From NCBI RefSeq assembly GCF_910596095.1, contig NC_056545.1:28605067-28669066 (forward strand): a stretch of DNA of 64,000 bases, written 5' to 3'. A model generated the notes under the pieces. It did not search any database. It was not told the origin of the DNA and saw only the letters and a program-made list of their open reading frames with translations. Position 1 is the stretch's first letter; every line of letters starts with the position of its first letter. The DNA is from Thunnus maccoyii (taxonomy: Eukaryota; Chordata; Actinopteri; Scombriformes; Scombridae). This document shows positions 51,201-61,700 of this stretch, piece after piece. The position numbers and the translations under genes were made by a program.

Positions 51201-54200
51201 AAACATCCAAAGACCTGTTGTTGACAGACAAGCCCAAACCCACTGCGTAACTTTCTGCTCATCCTCAACCAGAGGAAACCCAGCAGGGTAGGAAGCCACT
51301 AAGATTCCCTCCATCGCCCTCACAGCCACGTTTGCTGTCATTAGTCAATAATTAATTCCGTCCTAGTGTCTGAGATCACAGTAACAGGTTTTAATGGCGT
51401 CATGTGGTAGAGTAAACATGGCAATCTGTTGCTGCAATCCGCCAGGGAACGGGAGCAGTGGGGCACATTGGGAAGCTGAGCCAGTGGGGTGTTAGTTCAA
51501 ACCCCTGCTTCCAATACTGGAAGGATCGCTTGGAGGAGAGACACGGACACTGAGCCAAATGTGTTTAGTTAAGTCACTCAAGGGGGGTGGGTCAGGAGGA
51601 AATGCCTTGTGACCGTCCTCCCTCCTTCTCACTACCCCAGTACCCATTCTGCATTTCAATGGACTAACCTGCTGCTGACAGGCAGCAAGGACGATGGAAC
51701 AAAAATGAGCAATAATGGACAAATGAGTCTAAGGTGTATGAAATAACATGTAGTCTAGCATGATGGATAAATTCAACAAGTCAGACAAAAAGAGTTTTGA
51801 GGCTTACCCATTCTGAGATCTGCTGGTTCTCAAGTCCTCTGTCAGATCGCCATCAATGCCGGGGCACAATCTCTAATGGGTATCTTAACATTAGCCTAGG
51901 CATAGGTGCAATGGTAGTGTTGAGGAATGCGGCCAGTCGACCTTTTTCACCGAGGTCTAATTCATCAGTGGGTGCAGAAAAAGAGATTTCACCGCAGCAT
52001 CCGAGCCATGCCTGCAGCTGGCCAGAGCCTCAATTGTCTGAGAAAATGCTAATGCAGGCTCTCAGTGTTTTCAGTGAAAGACGGCACGCATTGTTCAAGC
52101 CTGCATCGGTTTGAAGGGGGGGGTCTTCCCTGCCGCATCACCCTTTTCACTGCTCTCATCCATATTCATCGAGTGGCCTGTCCGTCTGCAGCAGCACGCA
52201 GGACTGACACCTCACTCGGCCAATCAGTAGCCTCCTCCCTCCAGCACGTCATGTCCCCACCCCCCGATGCCGGTCCCAAAAAATTGAATTTTCTCCCCTA
52301 CTCCGCCTCTTTTGACGCAGCACTATAAAGTATGGCAGTCCATTCACTCACTTTTTTTAGTGGAAAGTGACAAAGGTGAAGTGGTTGAGGGGAGCGGGCT
52401 TCAGCGGTGAATGGGGAAGCATGTAAAGTGACCTTCAACAGGGGCTGAAGAGGTGTATGGATAACATAAGCAGATGATGAAGGAGGTGGAGGAGGAGTGA
52501 TCAGAGACAGCGTGCCTTACGCCACCCACCCTCCTTTCCTCCTTTCCCCCACCCCCAATCCCTTAGACGGCCATGTTTGAGAGGGCGGAGGGGCTCATCA
52601 ACTATTGCAAATGGCAGTGCCGCAGAATGGTGGAGGGGGGTGATGAAGCCAATCACTACGCCTATAAATCTTACACCGAGAGGTATCTTAAGTGAGTGTA
52701 TGTGTGCAAAGACTGCAATGTGCATGTGTGTAAGTGTCTGTGTGAGAACACGGGGGTCCAGCTTCATTTAATAGTGCTTTCCAGGGAACCTGTAAAAAAA
52801 GAAATTCCTTTTTTTTTCCTAGCTGCTGATTAGTTTCATCCACAAATCAAACCTTAACATCGTGGCCCATTTGGTTTTGGAGCGAATGCATTCCAGAAAA
52901 TTCTACCAGTCTCATTCACTGAGAGATGCTCTAGTATATATACACAGCCTCCCTGTAGACTCCACTCCCTCTCATGGTCTATCTATCTCTCCTTTTTTCT
53001 CCGCTTTGCTCTGTCTTCATTCCTATCGCTCTCTCTCATTCTCTCTTTCACTGCCACCTGGCAAATTCACAGTCCGCTCACGTCACATCGCTCTGCAAGG
53101 GCACCTGTGTCCTTCCCACCAAAAATTAAAAAAAAAAAAAAAAAAAACACAGCTCACATTCCTGTGCCAACCTTTCCATTAGCAACATTACGAGATCATA
53201 CCTAATCCCTCAGCCACACAACCTTTTGGAAGGCACATACTTGCCAGCAACATGGGCTCAGAGTATGGGTAATTAGAAAGAGAAATGAATGAAAGATGTT
53301 CATTTTGAGGAGAGAAGGGCAATGCTGATAAAAGAAGAGTGATTTCCCTCATTCAGTGTCCACAGCTCCTAATGCACAACGAGGGGCTCAGCTTTGAAAG
53401 AGCACAGGCTTTCTTCTCTTTGTTGCAACTGCCAGTCATGTTAATGATCAGTTCGGTAGGAATAACGTGATCAATATCAGACATAGTCAAGGGGTTGGTG
53501 ATTACAGGGGTGGCTGAGGATTATCAGGCTGTCTACCACTATTGCCAGACAGGCTGTGGGTTTACAGTGTAACACATAATGCATGCAGATCATATGAAAC
53601 GGGAGGTGATTTTAAAACACATTACATAAAGCACAGGGTGAGTAGATACTTATGAAACATCTGTTTTGTGTGGGAGTCATTACAAATGGTCTAAATGTGC
53701 ATTTCATGTGAACATGCATACAGGGAGTGGTCTGTGGTCCAAATCATCCTCAAATATCTGCACTTTTTCGTCAAATTAGCATCACAGATTGGCCATCTCA
53801 TTCTGAAAATCACCTCTCATGAAGCTGCTGTATATGCTAACACTTTTGAGAAAATGCTAAGCTAAACTGAACCATAGAAATGTTATTTCTTTCAGGATAA
53901 ATACATTTATATTGATTTTGGAGAGCAATATAAGACCTTTAGTGACCGAGTATAGATGCTGTTTGGCTCAACTGCTCAGGTGAAGATATACTGTTTATTA
54001 CATTAATTGTACATTTGAGAAATATTCATTTTAGCAACTGCATAAACAACAGTGGCAAGTCCCAGTTACCATGGGCTTTTTCGTATGTATTGCTATTACT
54101 TCACTCAGATTTAGGGATGTAAGACGGCAGCTTCTTTAATTTTAGCAGTAAATGATTAAGCACAAACTAAATTTCACATTACAAATGAGGAGCATCTATG

Positions 54201-57131
54201 TAAAATCAACAATAAACCTCATCTTAAAGGCCCTTCAAACTAGTTCAATTAATATAATCTTAACCTTTATTTTAAAAAGCTCATTATAAGTGGCTGTGGT
54301 GCTAAAAATCATATTGCATACTCCATACTACAGGAAGCCATCTTGAACACCTTTGCCTCAGAGAAAAAAGGCAGCTTCTTCACTGTAAGACATTACTGTT
54401 TTCAAATATCGCTTTTTCATCAGCACACGGTTAATTGTGCATCTCCAGGTTCTAAAAGTATGATGTGGCTGTGATACAGATATGGCTTAAAAGAACATGG
54501 AGTCATGACAGGTAAAATTGTTTGTAATACCATCATAGAAATGACAGCAGTCAAAAGTGGTAGCTGTCTGTGTGTGAATTATGTATTTTTTGTATTTATG
54601 AAGATTTTCCATATGCAATTTCACACCATCCGGCCATTCATGTCACCTGGAAATTGAACGGGATGATCATGGTCAAGTCTCTGTGCTGCAACTGAATGGC
54701 GAAAACTCTCTTTGAAGCGAGAACACCATGTGACCTTCCTGTTCTAGTGGTTTTAGGGGTGCTAATGGAGGACATATGGAGGCTGAATCTGCTCTAAAAT
54801 ACTGTCTGGTTGCACAAGGGTCCTTATGTGCCTGCTGAAATTACATTTCTGGAGGTGCAGTGAGGTGCAGCAAAGACACACTCATGCTGTTGGAAATAGG
54901 ATATAATTCTGGGGACACAAAGACAGACAAAGCACGTTTCAGTAACATATGGTGAAGAAACTGCCTATTCTCCATGGACGTCTAATTAACATTAAGTTCT
55001 TGAATAAGTGGTCCCTGTGAGCTGCAGACCGTAACAATCAAAAGCTGAAATAAGATGTACAGTAGCTGGCACACTGAATCAGCCGTCATCCTCACTGCTG
55101 CGCTCCGACATCTTACTGATGAGTAATAAAGCAAGCGTGCACACAACTCCTTGTTGATTCTTTACCACCATTTCTGCTCCAGGAAAAGAAATCAGGATCA
55201 ATTTGCTAAAACGGTGCTGCAGTGTTTCTGTTGTCTTTACCCCCCCCCCCCCCCCACCAAGTAGTCTCACTATTCTAACCACTCCCTGGTTTTCTGTGAC
55301 GTGCTTATTATATCAAAAATGTTATTATACTTTAATTTAACTGCGCAAGTTCATATTTTTATACAGGCATAGATGAAACCAACCACTTTTTCCCAAGTGA
55401 GGTCCTAATTTTACAGCAGCTACACCACCCAGCTCTGCCTGTTGAGCATTTACATGTTTTTAATTAACATTCTAGTATTTCAAAATAGTAATTGTATCGT
55501 CATACAGTGTGCTAACAGTTCAGACAAGCTGGAATGGCATACATCATGGGTCTAACATAAATACTAAACAGATGCTGAGGTTTGGCTCACCCCGCAACCT
55601 ATAAATAACTTGAGAGATTGATAGGAATCTGGGCTACAAATGGTGATGAGTGTGGATCCTACTACAGTACTGGATTGTATGATTTTAATAATAATAATAA
55701 TAATGATAATAAATTTTATTTATAGAGCACTTTTCAGGGTATTCAAAGACACTTTACATAAATAAAAATGATCATGGATGATGAAATGACTTTCACCTGT
55801 TGGTTTTCCTGCTTGGCACACCTCAACATTTGTACTTTAAAAACACAAACTTAACTCCTGACGGTTCTCATTTGGCAACTATGAATCAGCTTCATTTCTT
55901 TCCAGTGCACACAGCTCTGAACCAGAGAGAATATCCCACTAAGGTCTCCCAGACTATTGACACTAAAACATCCATCATCCATCTAAAGTGAACAAAACAG
56001 CTCAGTTATTTCTTGTACATTTCATGTTCACAAATAAACACTGAACTGTCCAGCATCAGAGTAACTCCCTTTTAGGTTGAACAGTCGCTCTGCACCTTGC
56101 ATTCATGGTTATTAAGCCATTAAGGTATTACAGTATAAAACTAATGGATTCAGTGTGAGACAATGAGAAACTACCTGTACTGTACCAAGGATTATAGGTC
56201 AGTAGTTCCCAAATTTTAAGATCCAGGATTCACAGGTGCCTCACAACAACATGTTTGACTTCACTACTGATTCACAGGATGTTAGTATTATAAGAGACTA
56301 TTATAGTACTTCTGTCGTCCTATTTTAACAGTTTTTACTCCAAATGAACCATAATTCATATCTCTCTAACAAAGGCCTCCTCACAAAGTGTTGCCCAGGT
56401 AAAAAAAAAAAAAAAAAGCAGATTTATCTTTGGCGTCTGCACAAGACAGCATCAGGGAATCCCTGCCTGAGTCTGCAGCCACAACAACACTGAGAAACAG
56501 ACTGTTATGGGCAGTGTGAATACTTCTGTTTTTCTCCTTATTAAAGCCTCGACACACTAACACTCATCACTCACTGAATGAAAGATTTCAATCCCCCAGA
56601 TGTGAAGCAGAGAGGTTATTGGGTTCAAATTCAAAGCTAAGGAGGCCACTTTCTCAGTCAGGCTGCGTGCTCTCCCTGCTGAGATATGCAGCTTATGAAG
56701 TACCAGCCATATGAAACACAGTCCGTGTTTCAAAGTGCCAAGTGCACAGGTGCTGCATGTTATAGCGTAATGTACAGCTCATATCAGCTTTTATGCTGCA
56801 TGTGGTTTCTTCTGCATGCAGTAGGGTGATACTGAAGGCATGTGCTTTACTGTTACACTTCTAAAGGTGCATGCAGAGGCTTCTACTACAACATATATGA
56901 CTTCATGTGGAAGAGACACGGTGGATAAGCTGCTTCTTGTCATGCATCCCTCTTACCTCCAGTGTTGGTGCGCTTGGTACAGCCGGCCTCCTCAGCCGGA
57001 GTTTCCAGCGGTCGTTTGCGGGAGTCCGGGTTATCAGCCTCCATATGGGGCTGCTGCAGGCTGTGGAGGTTAGGATTTGAGTATATCCCGTTATGGTCCA
57101 CGGCTGCTCCGACACCACCGGCCATCATCAT
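38237..57131 (-). CDS. nova2: Nova2, KH-domain neuronal splicing regulator, 4 coding exons, 501 aa
   Basis: NOVA proteins bind YCAY clusters in pre-mRNA and set alternative exon use in neurons, mainly in the nucleus. Join on the minus strand: 57131-56957, 49139-48996, 39795-39629, 39256-38237, giving 501 residues (human NOVA2 is about 492). Seen in order: an N-terminal tail with a basic PDSRKRPLE...CTKRTN signal (about 35-56); KH1 with GKGG at 79-82; KH2 with GKGG at 177-180; a long Ala-rich linker; KH3 with GKGG at 432-435; and the family ending NPQKVG. Features favouring NOVA2 are [27 protein letters not shown] and [16 protein letters not shown]; some stretches ([15 protein letters not shown]) resemble NOVA1. 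The location between capns1 and kptn, both 19q13 genes in human, supports NOVA2. The first 30 residues extend beyond mammalian NOVA2. Introns 1 and 2 are 7.8 and 9.2 kb. Confidence 0.93.
39629..39795 (-). CDS. nova2: nova2 coding exon 3 (end of KH1 and linker)
   Basis: 167 bases encoding [20 protein letters not shown] through [15 protein letters not shown]. Acceptor CAACACAG/GA, donor AAACAG/GTGAGA. It joins the last exon in phase 0. Confidence 0.93.
41393..42660 (+). mobile_element. hAT-derived fragments in nova2 intron 2
   Basis: 41393-41490 resembles the start of the fish repeat TAGGGCTG...ATATCGTAATATCATGATA. Further on, 42045-42125 and 42545-42640 are two diverged copies of one segment (GATCAGAGCT ... 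CACATGG.GTGCT ... AGAAAAGTAG), like the start of BED-finger/GTF2IRD2-like hAT genes (SKKRKVD-type). A second pair (TTTAATATTAATAAACT...AGCCGCTCAGCTCTG) lies at about 41957 and 42149. All are decayed. Confidence 0.5.
46211..46218. promoter_or_regulatory. Single perfect CRE in nova2 intron 2
   Basis: TGACGTCA in the context CCCATGACGTCATCC, preceded by GC-rich CCCCGCCC (a GC-box-like motif). It is a fourth full CRE within the gene; function unproven. Confidence 0.3.
48996..49139 (-). CDS. nova2: nova2 coding exon 2 (first part of KH1)
   Basis: 144 bases encoding [20 protein letters not shown], the GKGG loop and the segment to KDFYPG. Acceptor TCTCCCCCAG/AG, donor CCAG/GTAAGA. Reading through the donor would give a spurious KNKHL tail. 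Confidence 0.93.
50153..50292. promoter_or_regulatory. Cluster of three perfect CRE palindromes in nova2 intron 1
   Basis: TGACGTCA occurs at 50156-50163 (inside the 14-base perfect palindrome CCATGACGTCATGG), 50248-50255 and 50285-50292. This is the full CREB/ATF site. The spacing (92 and 37 bases) is not that of a tandem repeat. A strong acceptor-like pyrimidine tract on the minus strand ends at 50482 (CTTTCCTCCCCAG), and a 92-codon minus-strand ORF runs 50425-50147. It could be an enhancer or an alternative internal promoter of nova2; only the sites themselves are seen. Confidence 0.5.
51452..51520 (+). repeat. Possible tRNA-derived SINE head
   Basis: A-box-like AGTGGGGCACATTGGG and B-box-like TAGTTCAAACCCC about 34 bases apart in nova2 intron 1. 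It lacks a foldable acceptor stem that I can see, so it is a degraded SINE rather than a tRNA gene. Confidence 0.35.
52216..52695 (+). promoter_or_regulatory. Candidate antisense promoter with short ORF in nova2 intron 1
   Basis: Plus-strand GGCCAATCAG (CCAAT box) near 52218 and TATAAA near 52324 are about 105 bases apart. Downstream, an ATG at 52573 in fair Kozak context (ACGGCCATGT) opens a 40-codon ORF to a TGA at 52693-52695. A donor-like GTGAGTG overlaps its end at 52692. The order CCAAT, TATA, ORF and donor is suggestive, but each motif is short and may be chance. Confidence 0.25.
55239..55256. repeat. Poly(C) run
   Basis: About 17 consecutive C in nova2 intron 1. Confidence 0.9.
55688..55780. 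repeat. (AAT)n with LINE/SINE-type tail
   Basis: AATAATAAT run followed by TTTATTTATAGAGCACTTTT and CAAAGACACTTTACATAAAT, a frequent fish retroelement 3' tail. A related tail (TAGAGCGCTCTATAAATAAA then TTATTATT) lies at 26855-26905. Confidence 0.5.
56957..57131 (-). CDS. nova2: nova2 coding exon 1
   Basis: 175 bases, residues 1-58 plus one base. It starts with three consecutive ATG codons (57131, 57128, 57125); the first is taken by convention. It contains the RKRPLE / TKRTN basic signal. Donor ACTGGAG/GTAAGA. Confidence 0.88.
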
Positions 57132-57560
57132 CTTTTACCCCCGGTGCTTTAGATAAATTTGCGCTATTCCCCCTCTCACACACAGCGCCCTCACCACCAC
57201 ATAGCCCGATAACGCGCACCTCGATGTGAAAGACAAGTTTTGGGGGCTCGAAACGGTCTCAAAGGGATCAAAATGTCAGACAGCACCGGGATTCGGGGTC
57301 TCCTCTTTCCGCTGCCCTGCTGCTCGTCCAGCGCGTCTCTCACAGAGCTAAATATAAAAATCCCATTGAGTGAAATGCGCTCATTTAAACGCGCTCACCG
57401 TCGCTCCAACAGCATGCTCCTTATTGTTGACGCGCAAAACAACCCCGCGCCTTAAAATAAAGCAGCAGTCAAACAGTCTGCTGACAGCCGATCAGCCATG
57501 AAAACAAGTGCAACAGCTTCGCAGAAGCAAAGCGCCGGAAAATATCTTTCTTAAGTCGTC
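57132..57560 (-). promoter_or_regulatory. nova2: nova2 5' UTR and promoter region
   Basis: GC-richer, CpG-containing stretch directly upstream of the three ATGs, standing out from AT-rich neighbours, as expected for a CpG-type promoter. No TATA box can be assigned with confidence. The kptn stop codon lies only about 1.5 kb upstream of the nova2 ATG. Confidence 0.45.
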
Positions 57561-57961
57561 TTCACGCCATGTTTCTCTGTGAAGTCCTCAGTGTGATAAG
57601 TGCAGCTGTTGTTATTGTTGCCTTTGTAGTGCAAGAGAGGGGAAATATAGTTTGAGAGCTGCAGAGAGGACTACAGTGCCACTGACCGGCCAAAAGACGA
57701 GGCCAATACAGCAAAGATCCATCTGATGTGAGGTAACTGCATTTTGGACTGAAGCCACTGCTCTTCTCTGTCATCTCACTATCCACATAAAACCATTGCT
57801 ATTGGTTTTATTTATTTTTTGCTATTTTGTTTTTCTAGTTTTTGATTTCATTGATCTTTTTCTGAGCTCCAAAATAGAACACCTTAAGGACCTGTATCAT
57901 AATGTAACACTACGAACTGCAATTAATGTCTATCTGCTCTCATATGCAGTCTTAAAAAATT

Positions 57962-58247
57962 TTTATTTTTATTTTTTAGAAATAAACTATTAATGTTTAC
58001 CTGTTCACTTGTTTTCGGTGTAGTCCCACTTGTTTCTGGAATTCCCTGGTGTTTCTATCCTGGGACAGATAACTCTATAGTCTCTCAGACTGATGAAATA
58101 CAATGCATTTGTGTTGACCTGTTAGAAGTAACATTTTGGAATTTAATATTCAAAGTAATTGTAGAAAGGAAGAAAAAAAACACAGTAACAACACAGGAGA
58201 TAAATACCCACGAACCACAAAGTATAGACCCAAATGTGTCATTTATT
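57962..58247 (-). terminator. kptn: Candidate kptn polyadenylation signals
   Basis: AATAAA on the minus strand at 58242-58247 (about 370 bases after the stop codon) and a pair at 57962-57973. Either would end kptn 0.8-1.1 kb before the nova2 ATG. Confidence 0.4.
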
Positions 58248-58616
58248 ATCTGCAAATTGCTGTACAATATCTACAGCACATCATCTCATAGTCGACAACT
58301 TAATTACATAATTCCAAAGAACTTACTCTTCACAGATATGGGATTAGTCTGAGGAAGCCAATGTGTGTCACTGCATTTGCTTGGTTTAATTTGAACTCTT
58401 CATCAGTTTTTTTTACAGTATCTTAAGTATGAAACCACAAAGCAGTGTTACTTTTTTGAATGGTGAATGTGAACTTTGATCTTCTAACTAGAGTCTGTCA
58501 TCACAACTAAATTTAACTGATCAGGAAAACGCAACCCTCAGAAAATCCTTCACATGGCACCTTAAATAAGGCAAACGCTTCAGTCTGAACCACTGGGACT
58601 CACAGGTGAACACTTC

Positions 58617-58781
58617 TTAATTTGATGGTGTGTGAACTGTGCACTCCTCTTTCTTTGCAGGAGCATCCTTCTCCTCAGTGTCTTGAGCTTCAGCTGACTC
58701 CAGCTCAGAGCCGGCTGTCAGCGCTGACACCCTCTGGGCAAGCCGCTCCAGGACCAAATGAGCAGTGCAGGTGAGGCTATG
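58617..58781 (-). CDS. kptn: kptn last coding exon
   Basis: 165 bases encoding [20 protein letters not shown], then a charged tail ending CTVHTPSN, and the TAA stop. Acceptor TTTTCAG/CA. The tail diverges from the Arg-rich human end. Confidence 0.88.
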   Translation of the reverse strand, partial: HSLTCTAHLVLERLAQRVSALTAGSELESAEAQDTEEKDAPAKKEECTVHTPSN

Positions 58782-61700
58782 CTGAAAAGACAGATAGGGA
58801 GTAAAATAACATGACGTCGAATGAGATATACAGTATGTGAAACAGATTTGAGGGAGTCAGTTGGATTCATTTGTGTTGAAGAAATATCAGCAGCGAGCAT
58901 TGCTTCAGAGATGGTACAGCAGATGTCTGGTGGAGTGTGTGATGAGCTGCTTTTGGATGCGTGAGAGTGACAAAGCTGAAAAGTTGTTTGTTCAATAGCA
59001 GATTGTGGTAATAATAAATGTGTAGGTTTGTTGGGATTGTTGGCCAATTTCAACTGGGTGAGTGATGGAAAATGGTGCAACAAGAACATTCTAAAAGCAT
59101 ATTATTGATGTATTTAGTCATTTACTAGATTGTTTTAGTTGCTATCTAAGTGGCTTTTGCAAATGGGATGTGATTGTTTTTGTCAGTTACAGGCCAGTGA
59201 AGATCAAGAGAAGAGTGGAGATAAGAGATGAGTGGCTTTTAAAATCTGTGCAATTTTGCTGCAATTTCTACTGGTGGCCAGTAGAGGTCAGCAAGTCACT
59301 TCTCCAGGGGAAATACTTTAATTTCTCAGTTCAAGGTAGTTCAAGAACAATGGTAGCATCAATACGGATACACTGACCCTGAGAAGCTATTAGCATCATG
59401 GATCTCTGTAGCACACTTTTCTGCTACATACCTGTAAGATATGCAGTCCCTTCAGTGTGAGGACAGCCAGCTCCCTCAAACCGTCCCCTGTCAAGTCTAA
59501 GTAGATGATGGACAGCAAAGGACTCTTGAAGCTCCGCCTCCACAGCAGCTGAAAGTGGCCATCTCGTCCACTTCCTGTCGCCTGGAATTTGTAACAAAGA
59601 AGTTCCTGCATGGCAGAAAGGTAGATAACACTGTTATCGTTGAGATCCGGACCTACAGCATATGCCATTTTACTTTATGGATTCGTCTGGAGATATTACT
59701 ATATTCTTTTTATTGTTGACAATGTTGAAAAGAGCAAAACAACCAATGAACTGTTGTCCAAAAACTATTAAAACACATCAATGGGCCCTGCAGTTTATTT
59801 TGAGCCAGTCTCAGACACAGTACACCATCCTGCTGGTGTTAATATTCACTAGCATCAAATCCGTAGCTAAACATAGTCCCCTACAAAATAAACCCTGATT
59901 GGTGAACTGAAATATGTGACATCACTTTTTTCCAACTGAGTGCCACCCACTTTAAATCAGTGAGAAGAGCACAGACAAATATAAAATACAGAATATTTCT
60001 TATATAAAGCCAAACTGTTTGAACTTTGGCAGGAAATCAAGTGTTCATGTAGCACCCTAATACTCAAAGTAAGAATATGTTTGAGAAAACAGGATTTTAG
60101 GACTTTTAATGGGACTAAACATAAAATACAGGATATCTGAAGCCTTATTCTGTAAAGTACTATTAATGAAGTCCATTAGTAAAGACATGCTGACCTGTCC
60201 ATATGTTCCCAACAGCACTTCCTTCTGCCCATCAAAATCCAGGTCAATGACCAGAGCGCAGAGCACTGCGTCCCACTGGTCACTCTCTGAGAGGCACATG
60301 GAGTGAGACAAACCGCGGTCCTGGACATCTCTGACACACACACAAATATAACACTGTTCTGACCTCAGCTTAGAGACATTTTCTACGAGAGAAACCACAC
60401 AAAACCAAGTGACTCTTTATAAATCTGTCTGATACTGACCTATAGACAACCGCCATCTCTATGGTGCTGGTTACCAGAAGGTTGTATCCTTCCATTTGCA
60501 TTCCTGAAAAAAGACCAAGAATCAACCAAACATACTTGATTTTACCAAACTGTTCCACAATAATGGCCAGACATAAGTTATACTGACTACAACAAACTAC
60601 AACAAACCAATAACATACTTTTCTGTCCGCCGGGCTGGTTGGGCTCAGTTTGGCAGCTCAGAGGAAACAGCAGTACTACAGAGATTGGACTGTCGAACTG
60701 GACCCGCCAGCTCTGCAAAACCACTGATAAAAACACACAATGCTTTAAACACACCTAGAGATAGTCCTATATCATTTACATATCATCATCATTTATATAT
60801 ATGTACATCATTTCAAAATAGCACAAATTATATAAAAGATGTATCTTGAAAGATCCCATCAGAAAACAATTCAGGTCCTGTTTTCATGCTCAAATTGACA
60901 AAATAAGATCATTTATTTCTCAACTTTGTAATGAAAAATGCATAGTGAACAGAACAAAAAGGCATACAGCACAGATGCAATATTGTATTCTTAATAAATC
61001 CCCAGTTGTTGATGAGTTCACAGATGAGGCTTAATGTTGATCTTCATAAACTGAATGTGTTTCAGTGATACACATTAACCCTAACCATACATCTACATTA
61101 TGTATTGCAATTAGGAATGTCTAAAGATCATGCACAGCCATGGTATACCCACACAGCTGATTTGAATTATTTTGGCTGACGAGACCTCAGTTAATAATGG
61201 CTGGATTCCATGTAGCTGCTTCAGCTTCAGGGTTCTGGTATTGTGTTTGCTGGCTCACTGTCACGACTTACTGGGACACTTGAATACAACAGACATCGTT
61301 ATTGTTATTAATAACACCTGTGTTTTTCCTGCTATGGCAAGTCTAGTGATCAGACACATGCTGCATTCACACAATGTTGGCAGAATGGGAAGAACAGGAA
61401 ATTATTCCGACTTGGGGATGTTCACACATTATTCCCAAATGGTTACCCCCACTGCTGGCCTTGTAGTCGCACCATTTAAATAGGCTAAATGAGCTATTTT
61501 TGCTGTGCTGTATATTCATAGCTGTTCATTAACAAGTAAAAACAACCAAACAAAGTCAAACAAACTGTGTATAGCTCATTTTTAATTAGCTGAATCAATT
61601 ATGTTGGTGTTACTATTGGATATATATTTAAAAACAGCCACTTTGCTGGAGGTTTGTGGACATTTCTTTAGTTCTTCTCACCAAGTGTGAGATATCGTAG

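Larger units (their letters stand above)
49140..56956 (-). other. nova2: nova2 intron 1
   Basis: 7.8 kb between exons 1 and 2. It contains the CRE cluster, the candidate antisense promoter, a SINE-like head (51452) and an (AAT)n-linked tail (55688), otherwise unremarkable AT-rich DNA. Confidence 0.7.

Noticed and set aside
51452-51520. A functional tRNA gene
   Set aside because: Only A- and B-box-like motifs; no cloverleaf or acceptor stem visible.
38237-57131. Calling the KH gene nova1
   Set aside because: Several diagnostic stretches ([26 protein letters not shown]) and the capns1/kptn neighbourhood favour nova2; NOVA1 is on human 14q.
60702-60714. Alternative kptn acceptor TTTTGCAG/AGC ten bases downstream
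   Set aside because: It breaks the frame from the preceding exon; the upstream ATCAG keeps both the frame and the VLQxW family motif.
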